From an uncultured Clostridia bacterium (lineage in GTDB: Bacteria; Bacillota; Clostridia; Saccharofermentanales; DTU023): a stretch of DNA of 64,000 nucleotides. Shown here in pieces: positions 52,568 to 61,205 of this stretch. A program made the position numbers and the translations under genes. Position 1 is the stretch's first letter. Every line of letters starts with the position of its first letter. The notes below the pieces were generated by a model, which worked only from the letters and a program-made list of their open reading frames with translations, had not been told where the DNA came from and did no database searches. The DNA lies in NCBI GenBank assembly GCA_946220865.1, contig CAMJYM010000002.1:62001-126000 (forward strand), in the 5' to 3' direction.

Positions 52568-53360
52568 CGTGCACTATCTCCATAAAGTCCTTGACACGTT
52601 TAGCATCAACAGGATTCTCAAATTTCCCGTCAACTTTAAATGTCGTTGCTACCACTGCGCCATCCGCTATTTTGAGAATGTCTCTAATCGTCTCTTTCTT
52701 ACAACCGGTATTGGCAAAGACAACCGTCTCTGGCACAACTTCCTTAACAATCTGAAGTATTGAGGTGTCCGTAGGAGCGCCAGCTGTAAGCCCTGATACA
52801 CACAAAGCATCTGGACGACAGTTAAAAACAGTTGATTTTGCAACCTGTCGAATATCTCTCTCCGCTAAATATTTCGCAGCTTCGGGTACAATATTGAAGA
52901 GAAGTTTTACTTTTTCTGCCCCAATCGCGTATTGGTGACGAACAATTTCTCCACAGTCTGTGTTCCAGAGGCCGAAATCGCTCGCATAAACACCTGTAAA
53001 TATCTCACGAACAAATTTTGCATCTGTTGCCACAGCCAGATTTAGTGAGGCAATAGGATCCCAGAGTACATTCACACCAAAGGGAATGGATAATTCAGAC
53101 TTTAGCTCGCCGATGACTCTGGCCATGGCCGCTACTGTCTCGGTGTGAACTTTGGTTAAATATGGAAGGCTATATTCATTGCTAAACATGATGGCATCCA
53201 CCCCGCCTTCCTGCAGCGCCTCAAGATCTTGTTTGGCTTTCTCAAGCACCCACTCCATGCCTTTATCCCTCTGATACGCAGGGTCTCCTGGCATAGCCTG
53301 CATATGAAGCATCGCAATAATGCACTTTTCTGTTCCAATTTTTTCCTTTAACCAGCTCAT
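52557..53360 (-). CDS. BtpA/SgcQ-family TIM-barrel protein
   Basis: 267 residues. IIAMLHMQAMPGDPAYQRD, LEALQEGGVDAIMFSNEYSLPY and FGVNVLWDPIASLNLA are characteristic of the BtpA/SgcQ family, and ADGAVVATTFKVDGKFENPVD closes the barrel with a phosphate-binding look. Biochemical function of the family is not established; E. coli SgcQ lies in a sugar gene cluster and cyanobacterial BtpA influences photosystem I. Here it is directly upstream of a ketose kinase, so an aldolase- or epimerase-like step on the phosphorylated sugar is a reasonable hypothesis. It starts 11 bp after the regulator gene. Confidence 0.85.
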   Translation of the reverse strand: MSWLKEKIGTEKCIIAMLHMQAMPGDPAYQRDKGMEWVLEKAKQDLEALQEGGVDAIMFSNEYSLPYLTKVHTETVAAMARVIGELKSELSIPFGVNVLWDPIASLNLAVATDAKFVREIFTGVYASDFGLWNTDCGEIVRHQYAIGAEKVKLLFNIVPEAAKYLAERDIRQVAKSTVFNCRPDALCVSGLTAGAPTDTSILQIVKEVVPETVVFANTGCKKETIRDILKIADGAVVATTFKVDGKFENPVDAKRVKDFMEIVHDAR

Positions 53361-53371
53361 TATTAACCCCT

Positions 53372-54145
53372 TTACACAATGATTATTTTTTTAACTTTAC
53401 CTTCTAAAGTTTCTCTGTATTCACTGCTTAAGCCTCCATCTGTAATGATGACATCAAGGTCTTCTACCTCACAGACTTTGACCAGAGCCTTGGTTTCAAA
53501 CTTACTGTGATCCGCCAGCAGAACTTTCTTTCGGCCACTCTTAAGAATGCAGCGTTTCATCACAATTTCTGAAACATTGCTGTTATATAGTCCACTATTA
53601 ACATCAATTGCATCAGTTCCAAGAAAGGAAATATCCACACACAGGCCACGCGTTAATTCTTCCGCTATATTACCAGTCAGTACGCTGAATCCATCTCGCC
53701 GAACTCCACCGGTCACTATCATCGTTGATGCCGCGCCCAGTTTTATGGAATAAGCAATATCCAAACTATTGGTAACTACGGTCAGGCACTCAATGTTTGA
53801 AAGCAACTGTGCAAGAAAAAAAGTTGTACTACCAGAATCGAGGAAAATACTTTCACCCGGACTTATCATGCTGGCAGCAGCCTCTGCAATATGCTTTTTT
53901 TCATTAATCATAAGCTGCATTTTTTCCGAGTATTTTCTTTCAGTTACTGTAGTATGTTTGAGAATTGCTCCACCATGCGTCCTTTCAATAAAAGAGCTGC
54001 TCGCCAATTCATCTAGGTCTCGTCGTGCCGTTGCTTCCGAAACCTGGCATAATTCAGCTGCTTCACGAACTGAAATCGTATATTTTTGTTTAAGATATGT
54101 TGTTATTCGCTGTTGCCTTTGTACAGGTATTGAAAACTGTTCCAT
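53372..54145 (-). CDS. DeoR-family transcriptional regulator
   Basis: 257 residues. N-terminal HTH: RQQRITTYLKQKYTISVREA and VSEATARRDLDELASSSFIE, followed by RTHGGA. The C-terminal DeoRC sugar-phosphate sensor shows IFLDSGSTTFFLA, VVTNSLDIA, GGVRRDGFSVL and LLADHSKF. It probably represses this operon and is released by a phosphorylated sugar. GGAGGG five bases before the ATG at 54145 fixes the start; the earlier in-frame codon (54190) is not supported. An 8-bp inverted repeat lies about 70-110 bp upstream. Confidence 0.92.
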   Translation of the reverse strand: MEQFSIPVQRQQRITTYLKQKYTISVREAAELCQVSEATARRDLDELASSSFIERTHGGAILKHTTVTERKYSEKMQLMINEKKHIAEAAASMISPGESIFLDSGSTTFFLAQLLSNIECLTVVTNSLDIAYSIKLGAASTMIVTGGVRRDGFSVLTGNIAEELTRGLCVDISFLGTDAIDVNSGLYNSNVSEIVMKRCILKSGRKKVLLADHSKFETKALVKVCEVEDLDVIITDGGLSSEYRETLEGKVKKIIIV

Positions 54146-54847
54146 TTTTCCCTCCAGCTGTAAAATATCACGTTTTGATTTTTTTTGCAATATTTTGTTG
54201 TTTTCTGAAACTTATATGAAAATTATTTTGTTCTTATTTTTTATATTTGTTCATATACCAGCAACTATTTCTTGAAAATTAAAAAATATTTCAATTAGAA
54301 TTAAAAAATATCATCCCTGCTTAAGTATTTCGTGATTTTCCATACAAATATTTTTCATCCCTCACAAATGCTTCATTGCAGAATTTGGGCAGTAAGTCAA
54401 CCTTTCTTAATATTTGGGGTCACCGCCGGCATAAAATTGACTACAAGAGAGTGCGAGCAAAATGCTGGACCTAACGAGTCGAAAACGGAAGGTACCGTCA
54501 ACAGTCTTGTGCACTTTCTTGAATCACCTGGTGATTTTTAGAATCTCCAAATGTGATTCAAAATGATTTTCGCGGCGAGTCTATCCTACTGCTATATCTA
54601 AGGTGATGAACAAAGGGTGCTGAGAACTTTGGCGTATGTGAGCCTGGATTGTGTAGAAGTTGATTTTTTGTCAGCATTTTCTTTGAAGAAGTGCTGATCA
54701 CATGATCTTTTTTTGTTTTGCCCTGTCCCAAGGCATGGGCGGGGATTTGCTGACATGGCTGACATCAGTCTTTTTTTCTGCTGAATTTAAGGGTGTTCAC
54801 GTGAGTCTCTGGCGGCACATCGCGCTGCGGTGAGGTCTCGGAACTTT
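54146..54847. other. Long AT-rich region upstream of the sugar operon
   Basis: 702 bp between the deoR gene and the fructokinase gene end. It holds a possible operator, TATATGAA at 54213-54220 and TTCATATA at 54250-54257, in very AT-rich sequence that should contain the operon promoter. A 69-codon frame at 54332-54541 lacks a ribosome binding site and is not called. No terminator could be recognised for the fructokinase gene. Confidence 0.5.
54213..54257. promoter_or_regulatory. Possible DeoR operator (inverted repeat)
   Basis: TATATGAA and TTCATATA are exact inverted copies with 29 bp between them. They lie upstream of the deoR gene start, in AT-rich sequence. The role is inferred from position only. 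Confidence 0.4.
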
Positions 54848-55816
54848 TCAGGAAAGCGTCTCTTCTGTCCTTGACGAAAAGTGCGGAATGTAAAGTCTTT
54901 CAATTTCAGCCCAGCTTGGCAGCGATTTTTGCGCTCCTTTAGTCTGAACACAGAGATGGCCGGCGATGTTACCAAGTCTGAGGGCTTTTTGAACGCTTTG
55001 GTGGTTTAAGCTATGGCCTTTACCCCATTTTTCTCTGAAGATACAACTTAGAAATGCGCCCCAAAATGCATCGCCAGCGCCAGTCGTATCGATAACCTTG
55101 CTGCATAAACTCTCGGCAAAGATCTCTTTTCCCTTAAAAAAGGCTCGAGATCCTCGTTCTCCCAACGTTTCCACTATCACTATCGCAGGGATATCCCGCA
55201 TCATTTCATCTGTGCTTGCGTTGCCCCAAAATAAATTTCGCTCTTCACTTGAACATTTCAATAAATGAACAAAGGGCAAAACCTCGAAGAGTCGTTTTTT
55301 GGCAAGACTCAAATTCCCTCGCCACATGGGGTCCCGGTAATTGATGTCAAAACTGACCCATTTACCCAGGTCATGAGCTTTTTTCATGGCGTAAACGGTA
55401 GCCTCGTATGCAGGTGATTCTGAAAGGGAACATGAACCGGCGTGTAGGATTTTAGCTTCGAAAATACCCGAACGCTCCACATCCTGAATCGTTAGCAGGG
55501 CATCGGCTCCTGGTTTTCTGGCGAAAGCAAAATTGCGCTCTCCGTGCTCATCCAGCTGAACGAAAGCCATCGTTGTCATAGCTTCTTCGATCTGTTGAGG
55601 AGACAAAATGCGAACATTGAATTTTTTCAGCACAGACCATAGATAATCGCCAAAGAAGTCTGTTCCAACCTTGCCGCAGAAACCGACGTCCAAGCCGCAT
55701 TTTACAGCGGCTATCGCCACGTTGGCCGGCGCGCCACCAGCTTTACGCACAAAGCTGGCCGGTTCTGCTCCGGGCAGAAAATCAATCAGCATTTCACCTA
55801 AGCAAGCCAGATCCAT
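54848..55816 (-). CDS. scrK: PfkB-family carbohydrate kinase, probably fructokinase
   Basis: 322 residues. The N-terminal LACLGEMLIDFLPG and GGAPANVAIAAVKCG, plus the C-terminal signature DTTGAGDAFWGAF with catalytic D249, define the ribokinase/PfkB fold. The sequence FDINYRDPMWRG is typical of bacterial fructokinases. It would phosphorylate fructose (or a similar sugar) in the cytoplasm. The ATG at 55816 has GGGG upstream; a TTG at 55828 is the alternative. No sucrose or fructose transporter is adjacent, so the assignment to fructose rests on motifs. Confidence 0.85.
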   Translation of the reverse strand: MDLACLGEMLIDFLPGAEPASFVRKAGGAPANVAIAAVKCGLDVGFCGKVGTDFFGDYLWSVLKKFNVRILSPQQIEEAMTTMAFVQLDEHGERNFAFARKPGADALLTIQDVERSGIFEAKILHAGSCSLSESPAYEATVYAMKKAHDLGKWVSFDINYRDPMWRGNLSLAKKRLFEVLPFVHLLKCSSEERNLFWGNASTDEMMRDIPAIVIVETLGERGSRAFFKGKEIFAESLCSKVIDTTGAGDAFWGAFLSCIFREKWGKGHSLNHQSVQKALRLGNIAGHLCVQTKGAQKSLPSWAEIERLYIPHFSSRTEETLS

Positions 55817-55862
55817 ACTTAACCCCAATCAGCAAAATTATTCAAAAGCATCTACGTGATGC

Positions 55863-57179
55863 TCATAAAAACATCACATGATAAATCGGCACATAGCATA
55901 TTTTGCCCTTCGTTGTAAGGGTTCTCTCATTCGACAGCACAAAGGCTTTTTTGATGTGATAATCTTCATTCTTCACGAAGGTATTGAGGGCGCTGTGAAC
56001 GGTGTAGTCCTTGCCGGATTTGACTTCGATGGGGACGACCGACAGGCTGTCGTAGTCGTCAATAAGATAGTCCACTTCTCCCTTATGACGATTATCGTAA
56101 TAAAAGAGTTTATGCCCATGTGCGGCGAGTTCGCTTGCCACAACATTTTCGTAAACTGAGCCGAGATTGATGCTCCTATCGTCATCGAGGATCGCCCGAA
56201 TATTGTTTCCGTAGAGAATACCGCTTAATATCCCGACGTCATTGAGATAAAGTTTGAGAAGATTTTTTCCCGTCGACTGGATCATGGGGAACACAGGATT
56301 GGATACAGCCTGTACACTCAGGGCAATGCCCGCGCTAATCAGATATTCAAATTCATCCTGATAGTCTGCGAAAGTTTTGCCCCGTTTTTCTTCGATACTT
56401 TGCGCGATCACCCGCTTTTTTTTATTTTCCATGTTCGAGGGAATCAAATCATACACACGACGGATTTTGTGTTTTCTTTCGCTATCATATTTTGAAGCAT
56501 CTGCGGCATAGTAACGATGGATTTCGCTCTGAATCTCCCGAACTTGCTGGATATTTTTCGTTTCAAGATAGGCATTGACGGCATCCGGAAGTCCGCCAAC
56601 AAGCAAATATTTGCGAAAGAGATCCATCATTTTATTGTGGGCGGCCTCATCAAGGGCTTCCCTTTGTTCAAAATTCTTGCGCATGGATGAGATGGCAAGC
56701 TCATTTAAGCCGTTAGCATACAGGAATTCCTCGAAATCAAGCGGAAACATGCTGATTTGTCGTATGCTTCCCATAGGTATGGATGTCGTCTCCGATAGCG
56801 TGACCCCGAGTAAAGAACCACTGGCAATGTAGGTGAATTTGTCGTCCTGGGCCAGAAACTTGAGCAGGGTCAGAAGCTGCGGATAGGCCTGAATTTCATC
56901 GATAAAGATCAGGGTTTTCTCTTTATCCTTCATCCTGTCGCCAGCCAGCATGCTGACCTGCAGGTAAAAGTCCTCTACCGATCGCACATCCGCAAAAAGT
57001 CTTGCCCCGAGAGAATCCTCAATCATATTGATTTCTATTACATGCTCGAAGAGCCTTTGACCAACGTGCCGAATAATGAACGTCTTCCCTACCTGGCGCG
57101 CGCCATTCACCAGGAGGATTTTCTGAGACTTGGATTCCAGATGGGCTTCTATCTGAGCTTCAATTTTTCTGAATAGCAT
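55863..57179 (-). CDS. AAA_14 / DUF4143 ATPase (second copy type)
   Basis: 438 residues. Walker A NGARQVGKTF, Walker B KTLIFIDEIQAYP, sensor YIASGSLLGVTL, then the DUF4143 region with LLVGGLPDAVNAYLE and a C-terminal nuclease-like core YDNRHKGEVDYLIDDYD then PIEVKSGKDY. It belongs to the same broad family as the gene at 34507 but is clearly divergent from it. GGAGGTGA before the ATG at 57179 supports this start rather than the frame start at 57200. Function of the family is not established. Confidence 0.87.
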   Translation of the reverse strand: MLFRKIEAQIEAHLESKSQKILLVNGARQVGKTFIIRHVGQRLFEHVIEINMIEDSLGARLFADVRSVEDFYLQVSMLAGDRMKDKEKTLIFIDEIQAYPQLLTLLKFLAQDDKFTYIASGSLLGVTLSETTSIPMGSIRQISMFPLDFEEFLYANGLNELAISSMRKNFEQREALDEAAHNKMMDLFRKYLLVGGLPDAVNAYLETKNIQQVREIQSEIHRYYAADASKYDSERKHKIRRVYDLIPSNMENKKKRVIAQSIEEKRGKTFADYQDEFEYLISAGIALSVQAVSNPVFPMIQSTGKNLLKLYLNDVGILSGILYGNNIRAILDDDRSINLGSVYENVVASELAAHGHKLFYYDNRHKGEVDYLIDDYDSLSVVPIEVKSGKDYTVHSALNTFVKNEDYHIKKAFVLSNERTLTTKGKICYVPIYHVMFL

Positions 57180-57462
57180 AGACTCACCTCCATCTGACAT
57201 TTCAATATAATATTAGCCAATAAAAACAAACTTTTCAATATTATTTCAAGCTTTAACATATGACTTTTCAAAGTTTTTGCAGATAATATTAACTACTTTT
57301 CAAAAAATATTGCAGATTATTTTCTGACATTTCAATTTTTCCAAGTGACAGTCGCGGGGGGTGCAGTCTTTCTTCTGCGTGCTACAGTCCTTCCTCCGCT
57401 TTCCATGCAACGTAGTAAGAAGTGGTTGGCCCCGCTTAAATAAAAGGTAACGCGAGCTCGAT
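57180..57462. other. Intergenic region, nothing recognised
   Basis: 283 bp between the DUF4143 ATPase and the GIY-YIG gene. It begins AT-rich with repeated ATATTA-like words near 57200-57330 and then becomes GC-richer. No promoter with both boxes, terminator or small gene was recognised. Confidence 0.4.
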
Positions 57463-58338
57463 TTATTCTTCTGAATCCAGGTCTTTGAGACATTTACCCT
57501 CTGCCGTTTTCCAGCAAGTATTTCCGCTTAGCGAGGCTCCACCTACAAAACCGGCCGCTGCTGATGGAGATGAAAAGAGAAGATCTTTGCTCAGGTTTCC
57601 ATCCGCCTGTATTGCAGTCGCATATTTCTTGCGATTTTTGTAAACACTGGCTGGAGCACTTTTGGTGTACAATATCGAAACCTTGCTCCCGGCCATCACG
57701 ACAAAACCCTCTGAGGTGCGCTTGCCGCTTGCTGAAGCTTTACCGCTTTTGAAATAGAGCAGTGGCTCATGATCCTCTTCAGGCGAGGCTTCTTCGTTTT
57801 TCTTTATCGAAATCAACGGTTCAAAAACTTTATATCCGAGCGCGCCGATAATGAGCCGGGCATAAGAGATAAACTCCTCCATTTCGCTCTCTTTTTCCTC
57901 AGTGATGTTGCCATGAGCCGGGTCATTCCCGTTCATCACCTGATAGCGCCCAGCTTCGAGCGCCATATTACGGAAGCGATTTTCAAGATAACTTATCTCG
58001 GTCTGACCAAAAGAATTATCCCGCGTTGTGAGCGCCACAGCTTCATTCCACCAGTCCTTCTCACTGTTTCGCTTGTGTTCCTCCCAGCGATTAAGAATCC
58101 CCAGACCATTTTTACGGACAGCCGCCTGACCGATGTAGACGACCGGCTCATCGCTTTTGGCATCCGCACCAAAGAGCAAATAGACACCCGTCTGCTTCAG
58201 AGCGTCAATGCTGCGGGCTTTTTCCAGCAGCGTGCGGGGAATTTTGTACGCCACACCCGTCCAATTGGCCAGAGAGCATTTGATGCGACCATTCGCATCT
58301 CCATCCATTAAAAAGAGATTGATTGATTTTCCGGGCAT
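57463..58338 (-). CDS. GIY-YIG nuclease-domain protein with DUF4357
   Basis: 291 residues. The GIY-YIG core is GVYLLFGADAKSDEPVVYIG (about 48-67) followed by NRWEEHKR and the segment FGQTEISYLENRF with the metal-binding Glu. A C-terminal DUF4357-like domain (about 205-285) contains SEGFVVMAGSKVSIL and LSGNTCWK. Such proteins occur across bacteria with unknown function, some near restriction or mobile loci. The ATG at 58338 has GAGG eight bases before; an earlier in-frame start at 58428 is not supported. No mobile element was found around it. Confidence 0.83.
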   Translation of the reverse strand: MPGKSINLFLMDGDANGRIKCSLANWTGVAYKIPRTLLEKARSIDALKQTGVYLLFGADAKSDEPVVYIGQAAVRKNGLGILNRWEEHKRNSEKDWWNEAVALTTRDNSFGQTEISYLENRFRNMALEAGRYQVMNGNDPAHGNITEEKESEMEEFISYARLIIGALGYKVFEPLISIKKNEEASPEEDHEPLLYFKSGKASASGKRTSEGFVVMAGSKVSILYTKSAPASVYKNRKKYATAIQADGNLSKDLLFSSPSAAAGFVGGASLSGNTCWKTAEGKCLKDLDSEE

Positions 58339-58485
58339 AAGTTTCGCCTCACAACTATTTTTTTCTGAACATATAGACTTATCACTAACATCGTGAAACA
58401 TGCAATGCGTATTTTGAGGGAAGCACATAGCGTATCGATGTGAATCTGTAAGAATAGCGCGATCAGGATGGTGCAGATCTGTAAG

Positions 58486-58519
58486 GAAAAAGCGCGAACC
58501 GTTTGGGGTTCGCGCTTTT
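58486..58519. terminator. Bidirectional terminator after the liv operon
   Basis: AAAAGCGCGAACC pairs with GGTTCGCGCTTTT around a short GTTTG-type loop. It lies about 120 bp past the livF stop on the minus strand. Confidence 0.9.
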
Positions 58520-58637
58520 GTTGATGCTTGGCAGGTCTCTGTTTCAGCTACGAAGCGTGGCCACTCAGCACGGGTTTACCTGTCTCTTCGCCACATGGCA
58601 GCAGCTTCAGCTTGCCGGACATTTAGGCCTTTGCAGC

Positions 58638-59393
58638 TTATTCCGCTTTGGCAGTTTCTTCGGCGTTGGCAGCGGTTTCGGCGTTTTTCTTTTCGCCGAG
58701 GTAGGCGGCCTGAACGCGTGGATCGGCGAGCAGGGTTTTGCCGGGGCCTTCGAGAATGGGCTTGCCGGTCTCAAGGACGTAGGCGTAGTCGGCGATTTCG
58801 AGGGCTTTCTTGGCGTTTTGCTCGATCAGGAGAATGGTGTTGCCTTCCTCGTGGATCTGTTTGATGATGTCGAAGATTTCCTGAATCAAAATCGGAGCGA
58901 GGCCCAGGGAGGGCTCGTCGAGCATGAGGATTTTCGGCTGAATCATCAGAGCGCGGGCCACGGCCAGCATCTGTTGTTCACCGCCGGAGAGCGTACCGGC
59001 TTTTTGCCAGGAACGTTCGCCCAGAATCGGGAATAGCTCAAAGGCATGGTTGATGCGTTTGTTGATAGCGTCTTTGTCATCGACCGTATAAGCGCCTAGA
59101 ACGAGGTTTTCGCGCACACTGAGGTTGGCAAAGACGTGACGGCCTTCGGGCGAGAGGGCAATCCCCTGTTTGACAATATCCCGGGTGGGCATATTGGTGA
59201 GATCAACGTCGTCGCAGACAACACTGCCTCCGCTCTTGGCAACCTGGTTCATGATGGAGCGCAGGGTCGAGGATTTTCCGGCCCCGTTAGCCCCGATCAG
59301 GGTGACGATCTGGTTGTCACGGATGTCCATGGTGAGTCCCTGAACGGCCTTAATGCCGCCATAATTGACATGGAGATTTTCTACTTTAAGCAT
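58638..59393 (-). CDS. livF: Branched-chain amino acid ABC ATPase LivF
   Basis: 251 residues. Walker A GANGAGKSS, signature LSGGEQQMLAVARALM, Walker B ILMLDEPSLGLAP and the H-loop ILLIEQNA identify LivF. It ends in an Ala/Glu/Lys tail longer than usual. The ATG at 59393 overlaps the livG stop by 8 bp; the longer open frame beginning at 59561 lies within livG and is not used. Last gene of the livKHMGF operon. Confidence 0.95.
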   Translation of the reverse strand: MLKVENLHVNYGGIKAVQGLTMDIRDNQIVTLIGANGAGKSSTLRSIMNQVAKSGGSVVCDDVDLTNMPTRDIVKQGIALSPEGRHVFANLSVRENLVLGAYTVDDKDAINKRINHAFELFPILGERSWQKAGTLSGGEQQMLAVARALMIQPKILMLDEPSLGLAPILIQEIFDIIKQIHEEGNTILLIEQNAKKALEIADYAYVLETGKPILEGPGKTLLADPRVQAAYLGEKKNAETAANAEETAKAE

Positions 59394-60159
59394 TGTCCAC
59401 CCCCAGATAAGCCTCAATAACAGCTTTGTTCGATTGAATATCCGCAGGTACGCCGTTGGCGATGAGGTTGCCGTGGTCAAGCACATAGATGCGTTCACAA
59501 ATGCCCATAACCACGTCCATGTGGTGTTCGATGAGGAAGATCGTGAGCTTATAGCGGTCACGGATCTGACGAATAAAGTCCATGAGCTCCTGGGTTTCTT
59601 GCGGGTTCATGCCGGCGGCCGGCTCGTCGAGCAGAAGGAGCTTGGGTTCCGTGGCCAGGGCGCGGGCAATCTCCAGACGTCTTTGCTTGCCGTAAGGCAG
59701 CGACGTGGACTGATCGTTGGCCTGCTCACTGAGGCCCACCTCTTCGAGAAGCTTGGCAGCTTTTTCATCAATGATCTGCCGTTCGTGATTGTAACGCGGG
59801 CTTCGCACCACGTTTTCGAGCCAACCTGATTTCATGCGCAGGTTACCGGCAATTTTTACGTTGTCCAGCACACTCATGCTCTTAAAGAGGCGAATGTTCT
59901 GGAAGGTACGGCAGATTCCGAGATCAGCGATGTGTTCAGGCTTCATGCCAGTGATATCAATATCCTTGCCCTCAGGAGTATAGGTGATTTTCCCTTCGGT
60001 CGGGGTATATACACCCGTCACCATGTTGAAGGCTGTGGTCTTACCGGCTCCGTTAGGCCCGATCAGGCCGACGATTTCGTTATCTTCGATGTGCATGGAA
60101 AAGTTGTTAACCGCCACGACACCGCCGAAACGCATGGTAATATTTTCCAGTTTAAGCAT
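59386..60159 (-). CDS. livG: Branched-chain amino acid ABC ATPase LivG
   Basis: 257 residues. Walker A GPNGAGKTT, LSGG-position motif SLPYGKQRRLEIARALA (LPYG, as usual in LivG), Walker B LLLLDEPAAGMNP and H-loop IFLIEHHMDVVM. The insert IADLGICRTFQNIRLF is typical. It overlaps livM by 8 bp and livF by 8 bp, so the ATPases are translated together. Confidence 0.95.
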   Translation of the reverse strand: MLKLENITMRFGGVVAVNNFSMHIEDNEIVGLIGPNGAGKTTAFNMVTGVYTPTEGKITYTPEGKDIDITGMKPEHIADLGICRTFQNIRLFKSMSVLDNVKIAGNLRMKSGWLENVVRSPRYNHERQIIDEKAAKLLEEVGLSEQANDQSTSLPYGKQRRLEIARALATEPKLLLLDEPAAGMNPQETQELMDFIRQIRDRYKLTIFLIEHHMDVVMGICERIYVLDHGNLIANGVPADIQSNKAVIEAYLGVDNA

Positions 60160-61204
60160 GATCGGCCTCCAGTTTCTTTTTGGCGAGGGCTGATTTATTC
60201 TTGCGCTTTTTGTTGGTTGCGCGAATGATGACGTAAATCATCAGAAGCGCGGAGAGAACCACCATGCGCAGGCCCGGCAGGCCGTCCGTGTGGATAAAGA
60301 GGAAGTTCATCGGCTCGTCGAGGAAGCGCATGATCTCCATGGCTGAGGTGACGAGAATAGCCGAAACAACGGTACCCCAGATTTGGCCCATGCCTCCCAG
60401 AACGACGATCAAAAGAATATTAAAGGTCAGCTGGAAGGTAAACTGCATGGGGTTGACTGTACCAATCAGCGTGGCCATGAGACCGCCGCCGACGCCAGCC
60501 CAGAAACTACCGATGGTAAAGCTGACAACTTTGTGACGGAAGGCGTTAATGCCGACCGCACTGGCTGCAATTTCATCCTCGCGGATGGCTTCGAGAGCTG
60601 CGCCGCGGCGGGACGTCGTCAGGAGAACCATGAAGATAATCATCAGGAGCGCCATGCCGCCATACAGCCAGAAGCTGTCGATACGGGGAATGCCTTTGAG
60701 TCCCAGAGCGCCGTTGGTGATCCTGAACTGCGTGCGAATGAGCACCAGAATGATTTCTGCAAAGCCCATCGAAGCGATGGCCAGGTAGTCGTCATTCAGC
60801 CGCAGGACGGGCAGTGAGATGAGGAAGCCGAGCAAAGCCGAAACCAGTCCGGCCAAAAGGAGCGCTGGCAGATAATGCATCTGGATGTTCTTCAGCCAGT
60901 CATAGCAAGGCACGATCATGAAGATCGCCTCTTTGCTCTCAGAAGACATGGTCAGTACAGCCACGACATATGCGCCAATCGCCATGAAGCCGTAATGGCC
61001 CAGCGAAAAGAGGCCGGTGTAGCCGTTGATGAGGTTCAGCGAAAGCCCCAGAGTCACATAAATAAACGAAAGATTCAGAATCTTTCTGTAATAGTCATCA
61101 AAGGGGATAAAATTCACGACTATCAGGAGAAGGGCAAAAAGCGCAATGCCGATGAGATGCTTCCCGACTTGCTGCTTATTGGTTTTCAGCAGTTTAAAGC
61201 TCAT
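60152..61204 (-). CDS. livM: Branched-chain amino acid ABC permease LivM
   Basis: 350 residues with about ten spans. NLINGYTGLFSLGHYGFMAIGAY and the cytoplasmic loop LEAIREDEIAASAVGINAF are classic LivM features. The C-terminus is basic (RATNKKRKNK). The gene is 1 bp from livH on the same strand and overlaps livG. Confidence 0.95.
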   Translation of the reverse strand: MSFKLLKTNKQQVGKHLIGIALFALLLIVVNFIPFDDYYRKILNLSFIYVTLGLSLNLINGYTGLFSLGHYGFMAIGAYVVAVLTMSSESKEAIFMIVPCYDWLKNIQMHYLPALLLAGLVSALLGFLISLPVLRLNDDYLAIASMGFAEIILVLIRTQFRITNGALGLKGIPRIDSFWLYGGMALLMIIFMVLLTTSRRGAALEAIREDEIAASAVGINAFRHKVVSFTIGSFWAGVGGGLMATLIGTVNPMQFTFQLTFNILLIVVLGGMGQIWGTVVSAILVTSAMEIMRFLDEPMNFLFIHTDGLPGLRMVVLSALLMIYVIIRATNKKRKNKSALAKKKLEADHA

Positions 61205-61205
61205 A

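Noticed and set aside
54332..54541. 69-codon frame upstream of the sugar operon
   Set aside because: No ribosome binding site, unusual composition and no similarity recognised.
54727..54755. GC-rich imperfect hairpin downstream of the fructokinase gene as a terminator
   Set aside because: On the minus strand the hairpin is followed by A residues rather than T, so it does not meet the terminator pattern.
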